64,000 nt of DNA from Acidobacteriota bacterium (lineage in GTDB: Bacteria > Acidobacteriota > UBA6911 > JACQSX01). The stretch covers positions 1-64,000 of the forward strand of contig JACQSX010000031.1 in the NCBI GenBank assembly GCA_016211105.1, written 5' to 3'. This document shows positions 27,189 to 35,865 of the stretch, one piece after another; the stretch's first letter is position 1; each line of letters starts with the position of its first letter. Position numbers and translations under genes: made by a program. Below the pieces are notes generated by a model, which was not told where the DNA came from, did no database searches, and saw nothing but the letters and a program-made list of their open reading frames with translations.

Positions 27189-27362
27189 GTAACCTCGGTG
27201 AAATCTCGAAAGTAGTCGGCTCGACCCCCTGCCGATTGATTTTTTTCGGATCCGGCCACCGAGTACACTCGGTCTTTTTTGAACTCTGCGTAACCCTCTC
27301 CTTTATTCTTCAAATGTGATCGGTCTCGTGGTATCGTGAGCGGCTTTCTTGAGGTGACTCTA

Positions 27363-29522
27363 TTGCGTGGGTCTGTTAGGCGGATCCCGGTCGTGCTTGG
27401 ACTTCTGATAGGGATGGTCCCCGTCTTTGCCGCAGGAGAAAAGGCCATTCAAGCGCAGTGGACGGACCACCCGATTAGCGTGGATGGGATACTGAAAGAA
27501 GAGCAATGGGCATTGGCCGAGCCGGTTTCTGACTTTGTTCAATCGGAACCGCATGAAGGCCAACCCGCCACCGAGCGTACAGAAGTGCGCGTTCTCTTTG
27601 ACCGGGTTAACCTTTACGTCGGAGTGTATTGCTACCAATCCTCTGACAAGATCATCATCAGCGCGCTAAAACGCGATACTGGCTCTAGCGACAGTGACGC
27701 CTTTGGCGTCGTCATTGATCCTTTCCATGATCGCAGGAATAGCTTTGCCTTCTTCACCAACCCGGGCTCGTTTCAGGAAGACCTTCAAGGCTTGAGTGAC
27801 GGGCGTGAATATGACCACAATTGGGATGGCATCTGGTATGTCGCCTCGGCGGTTCGGCGAGATGGCTGGAGCTGCGAAATAGCGATCCCCTTTAAGACTT
27901 TGGGCTTTGCGTCCAAAAGTGACCCTATTATGGGAATCAACTTCAAACGCAGAATCCGGCATAAGAATGAGGTGATCTACTGGAGTCTCGTACCCCGGCG
28001 CTTTGTGGCTGCCCGTGTCTCGCTGGCCGGCGTCTTGGAGGGCTTGGGGGAGGCCCAAGGGGGTCGCAACCTGCGAGTTAAACCTTTTGTCACGGCGGAT
28101 TTCTCTCAGCATCGCTCAGCCAAAGATGCCACGGACAAGCTTGGCGCAGAAGCAGGTGTGGACATCAAGTACAGGATCACCCAGGGGCTTGCGCTTGACG
28201 TTACGTACAACACAGACTTTTCGCAGGTGGAAGTGGATGCCCAACAAATCAACCTTACGCGTTTTAGTCTCTTTTTTCCAGAGAAGCGCGACTTTTTTCT
28301 CGAGAATGCAGGCATGTTTGCCTTTGGCGATGTCCCCAGAGAAAGAGGTAACAGCAGTGAGGAAACACAACTGTTTTATAGTCGCCGTATCGGCCTTTCG
28401 CCTGCAGGCGCTCCGCTGCCGATCTTGGGAGGAGTGCGCCTATCGGGACGAGCGGGCGCTTACGCCATCGGATTGCTAAACATCCAACAGTCAGCATCTG
28501 AAGATGTCTCATCGAATAACTTTACGGTGGCTCGCGTGAGCCGTGATCTCTTTGCTAACTCGGACCTGGGTGTCCTGTTCATCAATCGAGAGGGAGGAAA
28601 ACCAGGGGACTATAATCGCGCCTATGGGATGAATCTGAATCTGCAGTTCTCTCAAAAGTTCACTTTCAACTCTTTTATGGTGGGAACCCGCAGCCCTCAA
28701 CTCCGAGACAAGAATCTCGAAACCAAAATGTCAGGCAAGTGGGACAATGGGTTTTGGTCAACGCAAGTGATCTTTGCAGATATCGGGGAAAATTTCAGGC
28801 CTGAGGTCGGGTTTGTCCCTCGCGCCGGTGTGAAAAACTATCAGTATAATTTTGATCTAAGGCCACGGACGCGAGGCAACGCCTATATTCGTGAATTTCA
28901 TCCCAACATGACGATTAAATACTTTACGGACCGCCACAACCTGACTTTAACCCGGGAGAATCATTATCAGTTCCAGGTTCTTTTCAGAGACGGCGGTCAG
29001 TTCAACGTAAGTTACAACCCGGAGTTCGAGCGCTTGCAAGCGCCTTTCCAGATCCGGACGGGAGTCACCATTCCGGCGGGTGATTATTTTTTTCAGGATT
29101 ACAGATTAGAATACGACTCGGACCGAAGCCGGAGTCTTTTCGGCAGTGCGAAGTTGGCTCGGGGAAGTTTCTATGACGGTCACAAGACGAGCACGTCTTT
29201 TTCAGCGACCCTCTCAATGAGGCCACATTTTTCCAGCGAAGCGCGCTATGAACACAACTTCGTAGAGATCAGCGCGGGAAAATTCCGCGCCGACCTTTAC
29301 AGCCTCCGATTCGGTTATTCGTTTAATCCCCGCATGTTCGTGGATGCTTTCATTCAATACAATACGAGCACCGGAAAAATCTTGACAAATTTGCGATTCG
29401 ATTTGATGCATCGGCCCTTAAGTAATATCAGCGTCGTGTTTATTGAGGACCGATTGGCCGGGCTCGGCACGGATCTATCGCGGGCCTTCATCTTCAAGTA
29501 CACTCATCTGCTACAGTTTTAG
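27363..29522 (+). CDS. Outer-membrane protein with CBM9-like and DUF5916 domains
   Basis: This roughly 719-residue protein has a signal peptide (RRIPVVLGLLIGMVPVFAAG), a carbohydrate-binding-module-9-like domain (about 30-215; ISVDGILKEEQWALAEP, DHNWDGIWYVASAV, EIAIPFKTLGF) and a C-terminal DUF5916 beta barrel (FSQVEVDAQQINLTRFSLFF, PEKRDFFLENAGMF). The family is common next to TonB receptors but has no proven function. A TTG at 27363 with AGGTGA five bases upstream and an ideal signal peptide is preferred over the GTG at 27336, which has no clear ribosome binding site. Confidence 0.85.
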   Translation: MRGSVRRIPVVLGLLIGMVPVFAAGEKAIQAQWTDHPISVDGILKEEQWALAEPVSDFVQSEPHEGQPATERTEVRVLFDRVNLYVGVYCYQSSDKIIISALKRDTGSSDSDAFGVVIDPFHDRRNSFAFFTNPGSFQEDLQGLSDGREYDHNWDGIWYVASAVRRDGWSCEIAIPFKTLGFASKSDPIMGINFKRRIRHKNEVIYWSLVPRRFVAARVSLAGVLEGLGEAQGGRNLRVKPFVTADFSQHRSAKDATDKLGAEAGVDIKYRITQGLALDVTYNTDFSQVEVDAQQINLTRFSLFFPEKRDFFLENAGMFAFGDVPRERGNSSEETQLFYSRRIGLSPAGAPLPILGGVRLSGRAGAYAIGLLNIQQSASEDVSSNNFTVARVSRDLFANSDLGVLFINREGGKPGDYNRAYGMNLNLQFSQKFTFNSFMVGTRSPQLRDKNLETKMSGKWDNGFWSTQVIFADIGENFRPEVGFVPRAGVKNYQYNFDLRPRTRGNAYIREFHPNMTIKYFTDRHNLTLTRENHYQFQVLFRDGGQFNVSYNPEFERLQAPFQIRTGVTIPAGDYFFQDYRLEYDSDRSRSLFGSAKLARGSFYDGHKTSTSFSATLSMRPHFSSEARYEHNFVEISAGKFRADLYSLRFGYSFNPRMFVDAFIQYNTSTGKILTNLRFDLMHRPLSNISVVFIEDRLAGLGTDLSRAFIFKYTHLLQF

Positions 29523-29592
29523 GCATCTAGAAAACCCTTCGGTTCAAATTTCTCCTTGGGTACAATTCTATTTGGGAAATAAAAGAGGGTTT

Positions 29593-30285
29593 ATGCGTGG
29601 ATCCGTGCTGGCCGAGGAGCAAAAGTCCTTATTAGTCGAGTTGAAGCACGCTGGGATTGTAATGTTTGGTCAGGCCATCAAGGCAAAGTATGGGCTAGGC
29701 CCCCCGATCTACTTGGATTTGAGAGAAAATCTGTATCAACGCGCGGATTTGCTATGGCGCATTGGAGGTGAGTTCGCTCGCAAAATTCGGGAGTCAGCTT
29801 CGTCTTGTGAGTTCGCCCAAGGGGTGATTGGCGTCCCTGACACTGCGACGCCGCTGGCGTTGACGACTGCTTTATATGCCTGGCAGGAGGGAATCGTTCC
29901 ACCGCTTCACTATGTCCATTTGCGACAAGACGGGAAAAGCTACGGCTCCGCAGGTCCTTCCTATGTGATCGGCAAAAAAAGCGCTGACTTGGAATACAAT
30001 CTCATCGATGATGTGATCGCGTCAGGGCTGAGCAAGTGGAGAGCGATTGAGAAACTGCGGAACGATGGGATCACAGTTAGGCGGATTATCGTGTTTTTTG
30101 ACCGCCAACAGGGTGGAACGGAGGCGCTTGCTAGAGAGGGTTATCGAGTAGACTCAATCTTCAAGGTGCGCGATGTGATTGATTTTTATTTAGACCAGGC
30201 GCTGATTGATCATGTGGAACATCGAAGCATTTGTGACTTTCTTCGGACGCATTATTTTGAGAGACCCCTGTGGACAAGCCGGTAA
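29593..30285 (+). CDS. Orotate phosphoribosyltransferase-like enzyme
   Basis: This 230-residue type I phosphoribosyltransferase has the PRPP-binding motif NLIDDVIASGLSKWRAIEKL (about 141-160), preceded by VIGVPDTATPLALTTALYAW and HYVHLRQDGKSYG, as in OPRT. It could transfer orotate to PRPP in pyrimidine synthesis, though the sequence departs from standard PyrE (IDDVIASG for VEDVITTG), and a related base specificity is possible. ATG at 29593 is chosen because the upstream part of the frame overlaps the previous gene and has no domain. It converges on the nitrilase gene. Confidence 0.8.
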   Translation: MRGSVLAEEQKSLLVELKHAGIVMFGQAIKAKYGLGPPIYLDLRENLYQRADLLWRIGGEFARKIRESASSCEFAQGVIGVPDTATPLALTTALYAWQEGIVPPLHYVHLRQDGKSYGSAGPSYVIGKKSADLEYNLIDDVIASGLSKWRAIEKLRNDGITVRRIIVFFDRQQGGTEALAREGYRVDSIFKVRDVIDFYLDQALIDHVEHRSICDFLRTHYFERPLWTSR

Positions 30286-30316
30286 GAACGTGAAAAATTG
30301 CTTTACCGCCCAACTT

Positions 30317-31372
30317 TCAATCCCGGCGATTGGTCACGAATTCCGCGTCTTCGTGGGCTACTCGGCTGTTAATCTCATCGAGTATTCGCGCAGGGCGTTG
30401 TCCTGTGTCTGGTCGTGTCGCTACTCCACGCCCGTAGGGTTGACGATTGACATGGAGAGAGAAAATGTCAAACCGCTGATAATGGCCGGTGACATCCTGC
30501 ACTATTTTCCCGCGCGCCACTTCTTCCAAATTTAGATCTGCGTAAAGAATCGTCTCCGCGCCGTCCTGGGGGCCGGCGATGTATTCGCCCATCGGGTTAA
30601 GGATTCCTGAATGGCCGCCTTCGCCAAAAAAGCGCCTGCGCGCGGCGGAGTCCAGTTCCAATACATCCTTCATTTCTTCACTCCAGACCGCTGCCGAGGA
30701 GATGACGAAGATGCGCCCTTCAAAGGCGTAGTAGCGCATGCGAATGTCCATGGTGTGGCACTGGCGCTCGTAGCCTGCGGTAGCAAAAGCAGGCCAGCTT
30801 GCTACGTGGACTACTTCTCCGTCGAGCAGGAGGGCAGTGCGGGCCAGGCTGTTGATGTTTTCGCCGCAGATAAGGCCGGACAACCCGCCAAAGGGCGTGC
30901 TGCAAGTGATCAACGTACTGCCGTCGCCTCCCGCATGGATCAGCCGCTCTGTGGCAGTGGGAATCAACTTGCGATGCTTGCCGAGCAGGTCGCCGTCGGG
31001 TCCGAATACAAGCTGTGTGTTGTAAATCGTACCGTAACTGCCGAGGTCCTTTTCAGCACAGCCCACCACCACATAGCTGTGAGCGCGCTGCGCTGCCCGC
31101 CCGAGCGCTTCCGTTGTCGGACTTGGGACAACAACGGCGTTCTTGAACAGTTCCAGATTAAAGCGGGTGCAGATGGGATCTGTGCCGATGTAAAAGTCAT
31201 ACCAGTAAGGATGGGCGGGGATATAACCTTCGGGGAAACCGATAATCTGTGCGCCTGCATCTCCCGCCTCTTCAATGAGCCGACAGGCTTTGGCTGCGGT
31301 AGCTTCGCGATCCAGCAGCACGGGTGCTGCTTGAACGGCTGCCGCCTTGAGCTTTAGAAACGTGTCACCCAT
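30317..31372 (-). CDS. Nitrilase
   Basis: This 351-residue carbon-nitrogen hydrolase converts a nitrile to its acid (and ammonia) or an amide. The catalytic triad is visible: Glu in GFPEGYIPAHPYW, Lys in LGKHRKLIPT and Cys in GLICGENIN. The WYDFYIGTDP segment and the DRxCGGRMRYY-like MDIRMRYYAFEGR suit aliphatic or arylacetonitrilases. AAAGGAGGTG precedes the ATG at 31372, so the codon seven residues further out is not used. It follows an SDR gene by 21 bp; the two form an operon. Confidence 0.93.
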   Translation of the reverse strand: MGDTFLKLKAAAVQAAPVLLDREATAAKACRLIEEAGDAGAQIIGFPEGYIPAHPYWYDFYIGTDPICTRFNLELFKNAVVVPSPTTEALGRAAQRAHSYVVVGCAEKDLGSYGTIYNTQLVFGPDGDLLGKHRKLIPTATERLIHAGGDGSTLITCSTPFGGLSGLICGENINSLARTALLLDGEVVHVASWPAFATAGYERQCHTMDIRMRYYAFEGRIFVISSAAVWSEEMKDVLELDSAARRRFFGEGGHSGILNPMGEYIAGPQDGAETILYADLNLEEVARGKIVQDVTGHYQRFDIFSLHVNRQPYGRGVATRPDTGQRPARILDEINSRVAHEDAEFVTNRRD

Positions 31373-31393
31373 TGAAACACCTCCTTTGGTCAT

Positions 31394-32158
31394 CTAATGA
31401 AAGAGCGCGCCACCGTCAACATTGAAAGTTTGGCCAGTGATGAACTCGCTGTCTTTTGACAGCAGAAACGCGACGACGCCGTTCAGATCGTCGGGATGCT
31501 GTGCGCGACGGATCGCCCGAACAGCGATGGCTCGCTGCTGGTCGGCGTCAGAATAACGTTCCTTGACGATTAGGGTTTCTACCAAACCCGGCATAACTGC
31601 GTTGATACGAATGCCGTCGGAACCAAATTCACGAGCGAGTGCTCGAGTGAAACCAATTTGAGCTGATTTTGAAGTCACATAATGTAGAAAACCGGGAACC
31701 CCTGACAGAACCGTGTTGGAGGAGATGTTGATGATGCTGCCTGATTTTTGCTCTTGCATCTGCGGTAGAACGGCGCGGCAACATAGGAAGGGCCCTCGAA
31801 TGTTTACCGCCATCACGCGATCCCATGCGGTAACGTCAATGTCGAAGATCGAACGTTTTGGCAGGAGGGCAGAAAAAAGTGCGGCATTGTTGATCAACCC
31901 ATCGATTCTGCCGAAATTCTGAACTGCGAGGCTGGCGATCTGCTCGGTGTCCTGTTGAGAAGAGACATCGGCGCGTACAGCAACTACCTCTCCCCCCGAC
32001 CTCTCGATTTTCCCCGCCAGAACTTTGATGCCAGGCTCGTCCACGTCTGCCATCACTACTTTGGCGCCTTTTTCTGCGAGGAAGGCTGAATAGTTCGCGC
32101 CAATCCCTTGGGCTGCGCCGGTAACAATCACCACCAGACCACGAATGTCAGAACCCAT
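31394..32158 (-). CDS. Short-chain dehydrogenase/reductase
   Basis: This 254-residue classical SDR catalyses NAD(P)-linked oxidation or reduction of an alcohol/ketone. It shows TGAAQGIG (cofactor), D37-D39 in MADVDEPG suggesting NAD preference, NNAA, catalytic Ser in INISSNTVLSG, YVTSKSA (Tyr-xxx-Lys) and PGLVET. The C-terminal FITGQTFNVDGG is typical of FabG-like members. It is first in an operon with the nitrilase, so the pair may process a nitrile-bearing alcohol. Substrate unknown. Confidence 0.92.
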   Translation of the reverse strand: MGSDIRGLVVIVTGAAQGIGANYSAFLAEKGAKVVMADVDEPGIKVLAGKIERSGGEVVAVRADVSSQQDTEQIASLAVQNFGRIDGLINNAALFSALLPKRSIFDIDVTAWDRVMAVNIRGPFLCCRAVLPQMQEQKSGSIINISSNTVLSGVPGFLHYVTSKSAQIGFTRALAREFGSDGIRINAVMPGLVETLIVKERYSDADQQRAIAVRAIRRAQHPDDLNGVVAFLLSKDSEFITGQTFNVDGGALFH

Positions 32159-32730
32159 GGCCGCAGTCTTTCAAAAGAAGTGACCGGGAGGGCCGGACTC
32201 CAGATTCAAGAGCCTCTCCAAGAGTCTTCAAACAGGGAAACACTCTAACCTTGGCCTTCTTCATGCGACTTGGACGCAATTCTAACGCAAAGTTTGGGAC
32301 TGCTGTCAAGCCAGCAAGAGAAGCAGGAGGCGTGTGTTATCCGTCCGGGCACCGTCGGACTCGCGGCGTGGATCATGAGCTCTCTTGGTAGAGCGCGTCG
32401 CCTTCCGGCTTGTGGAAGCACGTAATTTAATTGCCATCCACCCAGACATATGGATCCCAATTTCTGGGTAGTTGCGGCGCCCGATTACGGCTCACGAACA
32501 GGTGGGTCGAAGCCTGGAGAAGCAGCTACCAGGCAAGGGATACCTCCAACGCGCATACATACAAATTATTTAATATTGGAGATATATTACGATTATTATT
32601 CTTATGTATTACATTCAGTCTCCCATCTCTATGGAGGCCGAGCGATGTGAAATGGAACATGGATTCAATGAATTTTGCCGACCTGTAATCGGGATTGATC
32701 CTCACTATCACATTTTCGAAGGTCGCAGCG
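32159..32730. other. Long intergenic region without recognisable gene
   Basis: About 570 bp. The left half has a short D-arm-like string (32377-32394) but no complete tRNA; the right half (about 32560-32620) is unusually AT-rich for the neighbourhood. No domain-bearing frame or riboswitch core was recognised. It probably contains the upstream regions of the SDR operon (minus) and the HPF-sigma locus (plus). Confidence 0.4.
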
Positions 32731-32736
32731 TATAAT
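32731..32736 (+). promoter_or_regulatory. Consensus -10 box just before the 33-residue gene
   Basis: TATAAT ends seven bases before the ATG at 32743, so transcription would begin at or very near the start codon and the message would be leaderless. No clear -35 box was found at the right distance. Confidence 0.4.
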
Positions 32737-32742
32737 GGCTTC

Positions 32743-32844
32743 ATGTCACTGAGCGCTTTGATTTGGATCCACGTGATCGGAATTTTGGCGGTTTTCATCT
32801 TTGGATACATCCTCGGATCGGAGCGAAGGGACAAGGACCTCTAG
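32743..32844 (+). CDS. 33-residue single-pass membrane peptide
   Basis: The frame reads MSLSALIWIHVIGILAVFIF followed by GYILGSERRDKDL. One hydrophobic helix (3-24) is followed by a charged tail, so it would sit in the inner membrane with the basic tail in the cytoplasm. No Shine-Dalgarno is seen, but a TATAAT box directly before the ATG fits a leaderless message. It lies 136 bp upstream of the HPF-sigma gene. I recognise no family; it could be a regulatory peptide or a chance frame. Confidence 0.45.
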   Translation: MSLSALIWIHVIGILAVFIFGYILGSERRDKDL

Positions 32845-32964
32845 TGACGCCAGCTTCGACGTGGATTCATGAAGTGGATCCATAAAATGGTTGTCGGCGG
32901 TGCTGTGTCGCCGGATCCTTGTGCCGGCGGTCCATTACTTGAGCTGACGCTTGAAAAGCAGTCC

Positions 32965-32970
32965 TATAAT
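32965..32970 (+). promoter_or_regulatory. Consensus -10 box before the HPF-sigma gene
   Basis: TATAAT lies ten bases before the ATG at 32981, giving an expected leader of only a few bases. TTGAGC at 32939 is a possible -35, but the 20-bp spacer is long. Confidence 0.4.
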
Positions 32971-32980
32971 CGATACTTAT

Positions 32981-33955
32981 ATGAATCTCAAAATACAGCA
33001 CCGAAATCTTCAGATTCCGAAAACTTTGGAAGAGCTCATCGAGAAGAAGTCGCGGAAGGTTCAAAGAGTGCTCCCCACCTTCGCTTCGCAGGATTTGCAT
33101 TTGCATGTGAGTCTGGAAAAGCTGCCGCGGGGGAGGCAGTACCGGACGGTTGTCGTGCTGAATCTACCACAGAGCGCGATCCGCGTAGAAGATATTGAAG
33201 TAAATGCCTCTCATAGCGTGCTGCGTGCTTTTGGGGAACTATTGCGCAGAATTAAGAGATTTAAAAGCCAGCTCAATCGCGAGAAATTTTGGCAGCAGCG
33301 CGTCTTGATTCCGGCTGCGTCTGCAGTCGATGAAACCCAGGAGATCGAGAATGCGATCAATCAGAGCCTGGATAAAGTAGAAAATTACATCCGTCGCGAG
33401 TTGTATCACCAGGTGCTGATGGGAAATTTTCCCGCAGGTCTTGTGCAGCCTCAAGCTGTATTGGATGAGGTATTTCTTGAAGTGAGATCCCGGGTCACGA
33501 GTAAGCCTCCTAACTGGACGGTCGAACAGTGGATGATTCAAATCGCTCGGGATAAGCTGCAAAAGCGCGCGCAGGACCTGGAGGTTAGTCGGGAAGAGAC
33601 CCACGTCGAAGAGGCTGCTGAAAACGTTCCGCGTTGGGAAGACGAGCCGCTCAATTTCTATCAGCCTGACGAGGTGCTGCGAGTAGAGGACTTACTGCCC
33701 AGTGAAAATAGCGTCACGCCAGAAGAATTGTTAGCCCAACATGAGAGGGAAGAGCAGCTCCAAGAGGCGATTGCGCAGCTTCCCGACTCGATCCGAGAGT
33801 CTTTTGTCCTTTTCGCGTTAGAAGGCTTTAACTCTGATGAAATTGCGATGATCACCCGCAAAACCCAGGGCCGGGTTCTTGAGGAAGTACAGGAGGCTCA
33901 AAGCCTGTTACGCCAGAAGTTCAATGTTGGTAGACAAAGACAGGTGCACAATTGA
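32981..33955 (+). CDS. HPF/RaiA domain fused to sigma-70-like region 2 and region 4
   Basis: A 324-residue protein. Residues 1-105 resemble ribosome hibernation factor HPF/RaiA (MNLKIQHRNLQIPKTLEEL, KKSRKVQRVLP, LHLHVSLEKL, the VNASH...LRAFGELLRRIKRF end). Residues 118-205 resemble sigma region 2 (QAVLDEVFLEVRSRV, VEQWMIQIARDKLQKRA). Residues 257-316 look like region 4 (QLQEAIAQLPDSIRESFVLF, EGFNSDEIAMITRKTQGRVL). The first part would bind the 30S subunit and the second promoter DNA or RNA polymerase. An upstream in-frame ATG (32951) is less likely because the HPF fold begins at 32981. Overlaps the next small gene. Confidence 0.8.
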   Translation: MNLKIQHRNLQIPKTLEELIEKKSRKVQRVLPTFASQDLHLHVSLEKLPRGRQYRTVVVLNLPQSAIRVEDIEVNASHSVLRAFGELLRRIKRFKSQLNREKFWQQRVLIPAASAVDETQEIENAINQSLDKVENYIRRELYHQVLMGNFPAGLVQPQAVLDEVFLEVRSRVTSKPPNWTVEQWMIQIARDKLQKRAQDLEVSREETHVEEAAENVPRWEDEPLNFYQPDEVLRVEDLLPSENSVTPEELLAQHEREEQLQEAIAQLPDSIRESFVLFALEGFNSDEIAMITRKTQGRVLEEVQEAQSLLRQKFNVGRQRQVHN

Positions 33956-34098
33956 GGCACAAAATACGCGAACTGAAAGCCCAACGTGAGAGTTTAGAGA
34001 AATCCCATGATTGCAAAGGGCTTCATGCTGTGAGGCGTCAAATTCACGAACTCAAACACAAGATTCGAAGCATGGGAAAGCAAGGCCATGGTCAGTGA
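33952..34098 (+). CDS. Translationally coupled 48-residue basic coiled-coil peptide
   Basis: A TTG at 33952 shares bases with the stop of the HPF-sigma gene (TTGA) and opens a 48-codon frame beginning MRHKIRELKAQRESLEKS and including RRQIHELKHKIRSMGK. It is helical, strongly basic and has heptad-like spacing of Ile/Leu. It has one Cys and several His but no metal motif. It may be a partner or anti-sigma-like regulator of the fusion protein; no known family is recognised. The next gene is convergent (55 bp away). Confidence 0.6.
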   Translation: MRHKIRELKAQRESLEKSHDCKGLHAVRRQIHELKHKIRSMGKQGHGQ

Positions 34099-34152
34099 CG
34101 TTTCTAGAGGAGCTTTCCTTTTGAGGACTGTTGAATCGTCGTTTTGGCGGTT

Positions 34153-35433
34153 TCAACGCGCCGGCTGCGTGAATGTAGGAGAAATCTTGGGAGCAACCTC
34201 CATCGTTTCAAGACGCCCCATGATGAACACGTAGGAAATGGCACCCAACGTGGCCATAGCGCCTGCCATTAGAAGAGCCGAAACAAAGGAGCCGGTTGCC
34301 TTTAGCAGGTATCCAGTCACAATGGGCGCTAACAAGCCTCCAATATTGCCGCCGAAATTCTGGATTGAAGTGAGAGAACCGACTGCCGTAGGTGGCGCCA
34401 GATCAATGGGCGTCGAGTTGCCCGAGGCCGTCGTCAGCCGCAGGGACAACATACAAAGCGTGAGAAGTGTTACAGCGAGCCAGGTTTGCGGCGTAAAGGC
34501 CGCCGTGACGACCAGGATCGTGGCAAGTCCTAATCCCACGCCGATGATGCCTTTGCGTGAAGCAGTTCGGCTGAAGCCGCGTCGAATCAGATAATCTCCC
34601 AACCATCCTCCCCCGAGGGTTCCGATCATCCCCGCCCAAAAAGGCAAACTGCCGATCAATCCGGTCCTCATTATGCTCATCTTTCGCTCTAAAATCAGAT
34701 AGCCCGGGAGCCAGCTCATAAAGAAGAAGTAGGCGTAAAGGTATCCCATTTGTCCGAAGAAAATTCCCCAGGTCGAGCGAAAGCGCAGGAGCGAAAGCCA
34801 ATAAATCCGCGTGGCACCGCTTCCACTGCCCCGTTGCTTCAATGCGACCTGGCGTCCAATGCCTTTCCCTGGGTATAAGGCAAACCACAGCAGAGTAACC
34901 AATAGGCTGGCGCTGCCAATGGAGTAGAAAACAGCTTCCCAACCGAGGCGGGCTAAAATAAATGCGGCGACAGTAGCTCCTAACGCCAACCCAACTTGGT
35001 TTCCAGAGAACGCAAAACCCACTGCAGTCGCTCGTTGTTCTGCCTCAAACCATCGGGAGACCGAAGAAGAGGTTGTCGGAATGAGCATGCTGTGCCCAAG
35101 TCCGAATAGGGCTCGCATCAAAAACAGGGACATTGCGGTGCTTGCCAAGGGAAGGGCCAGAGTTGCCGCGCCCCAAACGCCCGAGCCAATCCCCATGACA
35201 ATCCAGGGCCCGAATCGATCCACCAGGGGGCCTGCGGGGAGGAGACAGATCGTGTAAGCCCAGTTCCATCCAGACAAGATGTAACCCATCACATCTGGCG
35301 GGATATTGTAGAGACGCATCAGTGTGGGAGCTGCTACGCCCAAGGCGACACGAATGATATGCGAAATCACCATAGCCAACCAAACCAGAGCCACTACGCT
35401 CCATTTTGTCAGCACCCTTTTTTCTTGTTCCAT
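34153..35433 (-). CDS. MFS transporter, ACS (anion:cation symporter)-like
   Basis: This 426-residue protein has 12 predicted membrane segments. Loop 2-3 reads GPLVDRFGPWIVM, followed by helix 4-5 with RALFGLGHSMLIPTTSSSVSRWF, features of the ACS family that imports organic anions such as hexuronates, phthalate or other carboxylates with protons. AAGGTGG sits five bases before the ATG at 35433; a longer frame starts 41 codons upstream without a ribosome binding site. Its family suits uptake of a carboxylic acid for the CoA-ligase/UbiD cluster, which is inference. Confidence 0.88.
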   Translation of the reverse strand: MEQEKRVLTKWSVVALVWLAMVISHIIRVALGVAAPTLMRLYNIPPDVMGYILSGWNWAYTICLLPAGPLVDRFGPWIVMGIGSGVWGAATLALPLASTAMSLFLMRALFGLGHSMLIPTTSSSVSRWFEAEQRATAVGFAFSGNQVGLALGATVAAFILARLGWEAVFYSIGSASLLVTLLWFALYPGKGIGRQVALKQRGSGSGATRIYWLSLLRFRSTWGIFFGQMGYLYAYFFFMSWLPGYLILERKMSIMRTGLIGSLPFWAGMIGTLGGGWLGDYLIRRGFSRTASRKGIIGVGLGLATILVVTAAFTPQTWLAVTLLTLCMLSLRLTTASGNSTPIDLAPPTAVGSLTSIQNFGGNIGGLLAPIVTGYLLKATGSFVSALLMAGAMATLGAISYVFIMGRLETMEVAPKISPTFTQPAR

Positions 35434-35865
35434 CGTGTCCACCTTTTTGATCTTAGGGGCCCTGAATGAATTCTTTAGCCCAGCGCATGCTTCGCAAACA
35501 AGGTTGCCGCTTTCCGCCCTGACCCCTGCGGAGGTATAAAAGTGACCCGATTGCAACCTCAGTAGAGTTGGGTAAATTGTTGGTGAATACTATTTTTCAT
35601 CCTTCCGAAATGTCAAGTCGAAGTTTCTTTTCGAAGCTGCTTTTCTGGTTTCGCCTGGACTGGGCAAGGGAGGAGGGGAAGCTTGCACGAAGATTGGGCA
35701 ATTTCTTCTTGACATCTGTGTACATGAAACCGGTAGTATGATCCGTTACTAAAAGATGTGGTTTGGAAATCATAGCTCGAACTCCGGCCGGAAGAGAAAC
35801 CCACAGTCGGGTTGGAAACTCACTCACCGTATGTGTGGATTATACTTGTAGGGAGGCGTGTCTTC
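35434..35865. other. Divergent intergenic region with a possible sigma-70 promoter
   Basis: No gene is supported in this 432-bp gap. TTGACA at 35709-35714 and TAGTAT at 35734-35739 (19-bp spacer) could form a promoter for the secreted cohesin-like gene on the plus strand. GGGAGGCG precedes that gene's ATG at 35866. Confidence 0.35.

Noticed and set aside
32377-32420. tRNA-like string (GAGCTCTCTTGGTAGAGC followed by TTGTGGA)
   Set aside because: The D-arm pairs well, but the spacing to the anticodon-like stem is wrong and no T-arm, acceptor stem or CCA pairing is present.
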